Positions 63,245 to 64,000 of a stretch of DNA of 64,000 nt are shown here, in pieces. The notes beneath the pieces were generated by a model. The model searched no databases and had not been told where the DNA came from. It was given only the letters and a program-made list of their open reading frames with translations. The stretch is from Bacillus sp. OK048 (GTDB taxonomy: Bacteria; Bacillota; Bacilli; Bacillales; Cytobacillaceae), in assembly GCF_900103525.1 (NCBI RefSeq), contig NZ_FNHN01000005.1, positions 248,001 to 312,000 of the forward strand, in the 5' to 3' direction. The first letter of the stretch is position 1; the number at the start of each line of letters is the position of its first letter. Position numbers and translations under genes: made by a program.

Positions 63245-64000
63245 CTAATTTCCTAAAAACTTAACACAAACAGGGTGCGGTACATGAATATCAGATTGTA
63301 GAAGAGATAGTTTTCCAGTATTTTCATCTCTAGCGAATAACACCAAGTTGCTGGATTCTTGATTTGAAGCAACAACATATTTACCACTAGGATCAATGGC
63401 AAAATCCCTAGGCCAATCCCCTTCTGTAGAAGTATGCTCTACGAAACTAAGCTCCCCTGTTTCCTCATTGACACCAAAGACAGCAATACTATTATGTCCA
63501 CGATTTCCTGCGTATACAAACCGTCCATCGGCAGAGATATGAATCGCACTTCCTTGGCTATTTTCTTTAAAATCTGCTGGAAGGGTAGAAATGGATTGGA
63601 TTTCTGTAAAAAGACCCTCTTCTTGATCATAGTTTAAAACAACTACCTCAGAGCTAAATTCAGTCATGAGATAAGCAATTTTTCCATTAGGATGAAAAGT
63701 CAGGTGGCGCGGACCGCTCCCAGCTCTTAATGGAAGGGAATTTGCTCTTGTCAATGCACCATTTTCAAACACCTTATACGTAATCAAGGCATCAATACCT
63801 AAATCAACCACTGCTAGATATTTTTCATCAGGAGTTAATCCTGCATAGTGGGTATGGGGCTTTTCCTGTCTTGGATCAGGTCCAGAACCTTCATGTTTAA
63901 CAATAGATGCAGCTGGCTGGACTGAGCCATCTTCATGATTAAGTAAATAAGATTCAACGGTTCCTTTATGGTAATTAGCGCTGAAAACATAACGCTTCTG
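63245..64000 (-). CDS. Lactonase family beta-propeller protein, copy 2 (partial)
   Basis: 251 residues of the C-terminal part are present; the frame is open to the window edge and the N-terminal third lies outside. It shares GSGPDPRQEKPHTHYAGLTPD (in parts), the GNRGHNSIA repeat and HVPHPVCVKFLGN with copy 1. No stop or frameshift is seen, so it is probably functional. The order lactonase-DUF421 is the same as in copy 1. Confidence 0.88.
   Translation of the reverse strand, partial: QKRYVFSANYHKGTVESYLLNHEDGSVQPAASIVKHEGSGPDPRQEKPHTHYAGLTPDEKYLAVVDLGIDALITYKVFENGALTRANSLPLRAGSGPRHLTFHPNGKIAYLMTEFSSEVVVLNYDQEEGLFTEIQSISTLPADFKENSQGSAIHISADGRFVYAGNRGHNSIAVFGVNEETGELSFVEHTSTEGDWPRDFAIDPSGKYVVASNQESSNLVLFARDENTGKLSLLQSDIHVPHPVCVKFLGN

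Noticed and set aside
1-64000. CRISPR arrays, tRNA or rRNA genes
   Set aside because: No regularly spaced 25-40 bp direct repeats with unique spacers, and no tRNA cloverleaf or rRNA sequence, were recognised.

Overview
The window is a low-GC Gram-positive chromosome segment from a spore-forming Bacillaceae species (Bacillus, Neobacillus or Cytobacillus-like). Supporting this are a Spo0E-type phosphatase, AGGAGG ribosome sites with frequent TTG/GTG starts, a SAM (S-box) riboswitch on metI-metC-yitJ-metH, YkoS/YkoT, YteA and YozQ-like proteins, a B. subtilis-type eps cluster with an EAR RNA, and SinR- and SinI-like proteins. Genus and species cannot be fixed from the sequence alone.

Layout. 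0.2-15 kb is a housekeeping mix: Spo0E-like protein, the YkoS/YkoT envelope pair, LysE-family exporter, amino acid permease, YteA, CDF and CorA-type metal transporters, an RRNPP (NprR-like) regulator followed by its probable signal-peptide gene, a FAD oxidoreductase and a MarR-MFS pair with a double palindromic operator. It carries several non-coding repeats, including two MITE-like elements sharing GGCTRTGTTA ends and a hairpin-rich element resembling a TnpB-less IS200/IS605 derivative. 15-22.8 kb is the methionine operon on the minus strand under a SAM riboswitch. 22.9-30.2 kb is a complete lasso-peptide cluster of the paeninodin type: cyclase, precursor, HPr-kinase-like peptide kinase, PqqD-like recognition protein, leader peptidase, nucleotidyltransferase and ABC exporter.

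30.2-57.2 kb is a large exopolysaccharide (eps) cluster: chain-length regulator and tyrosine kinase, EAR antitermination RNA, EpsC, GtaB, EpsD, EpsF, EpsG, GalE, EpsL, EpsM and EpsN homologues, many extra glycosyltransferases, a flippase and acyltransferases. One glycosyltransferase is dead through two in-frame stops and one acyltransferase is a frameshifted remnant. A SinR-like repressor gene sits inside the cluster. 57.4-64 kb holds a VanZ protein, an IS3-family element next to an ABC-transporter remnant, and two copies of a lactonase-DUF421 gene pair. Between the two copies lies a c-di-GMP-I riboswitch followed directly by a 42-residue SinI-like antirepressor gene.

How it may work together. 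A GTTCT-N6-AGAAC palindrome, matching the known SinR half-site GTTCTYT, occurs at the lasso promoter, twice at the eps promoter region, at an orphan promoter before the IS element, and in a one-mismatch form at the riboswitch-SinI locus. The inferred circuit is: c-di-GMP acts through a riboswitch on SinI synthesis, SinI titrates the eps-borne SinR, and exopolysaccharide plus a lasso peptide are derepressed together. The parts are visible in the sequence; the wiring is inference.
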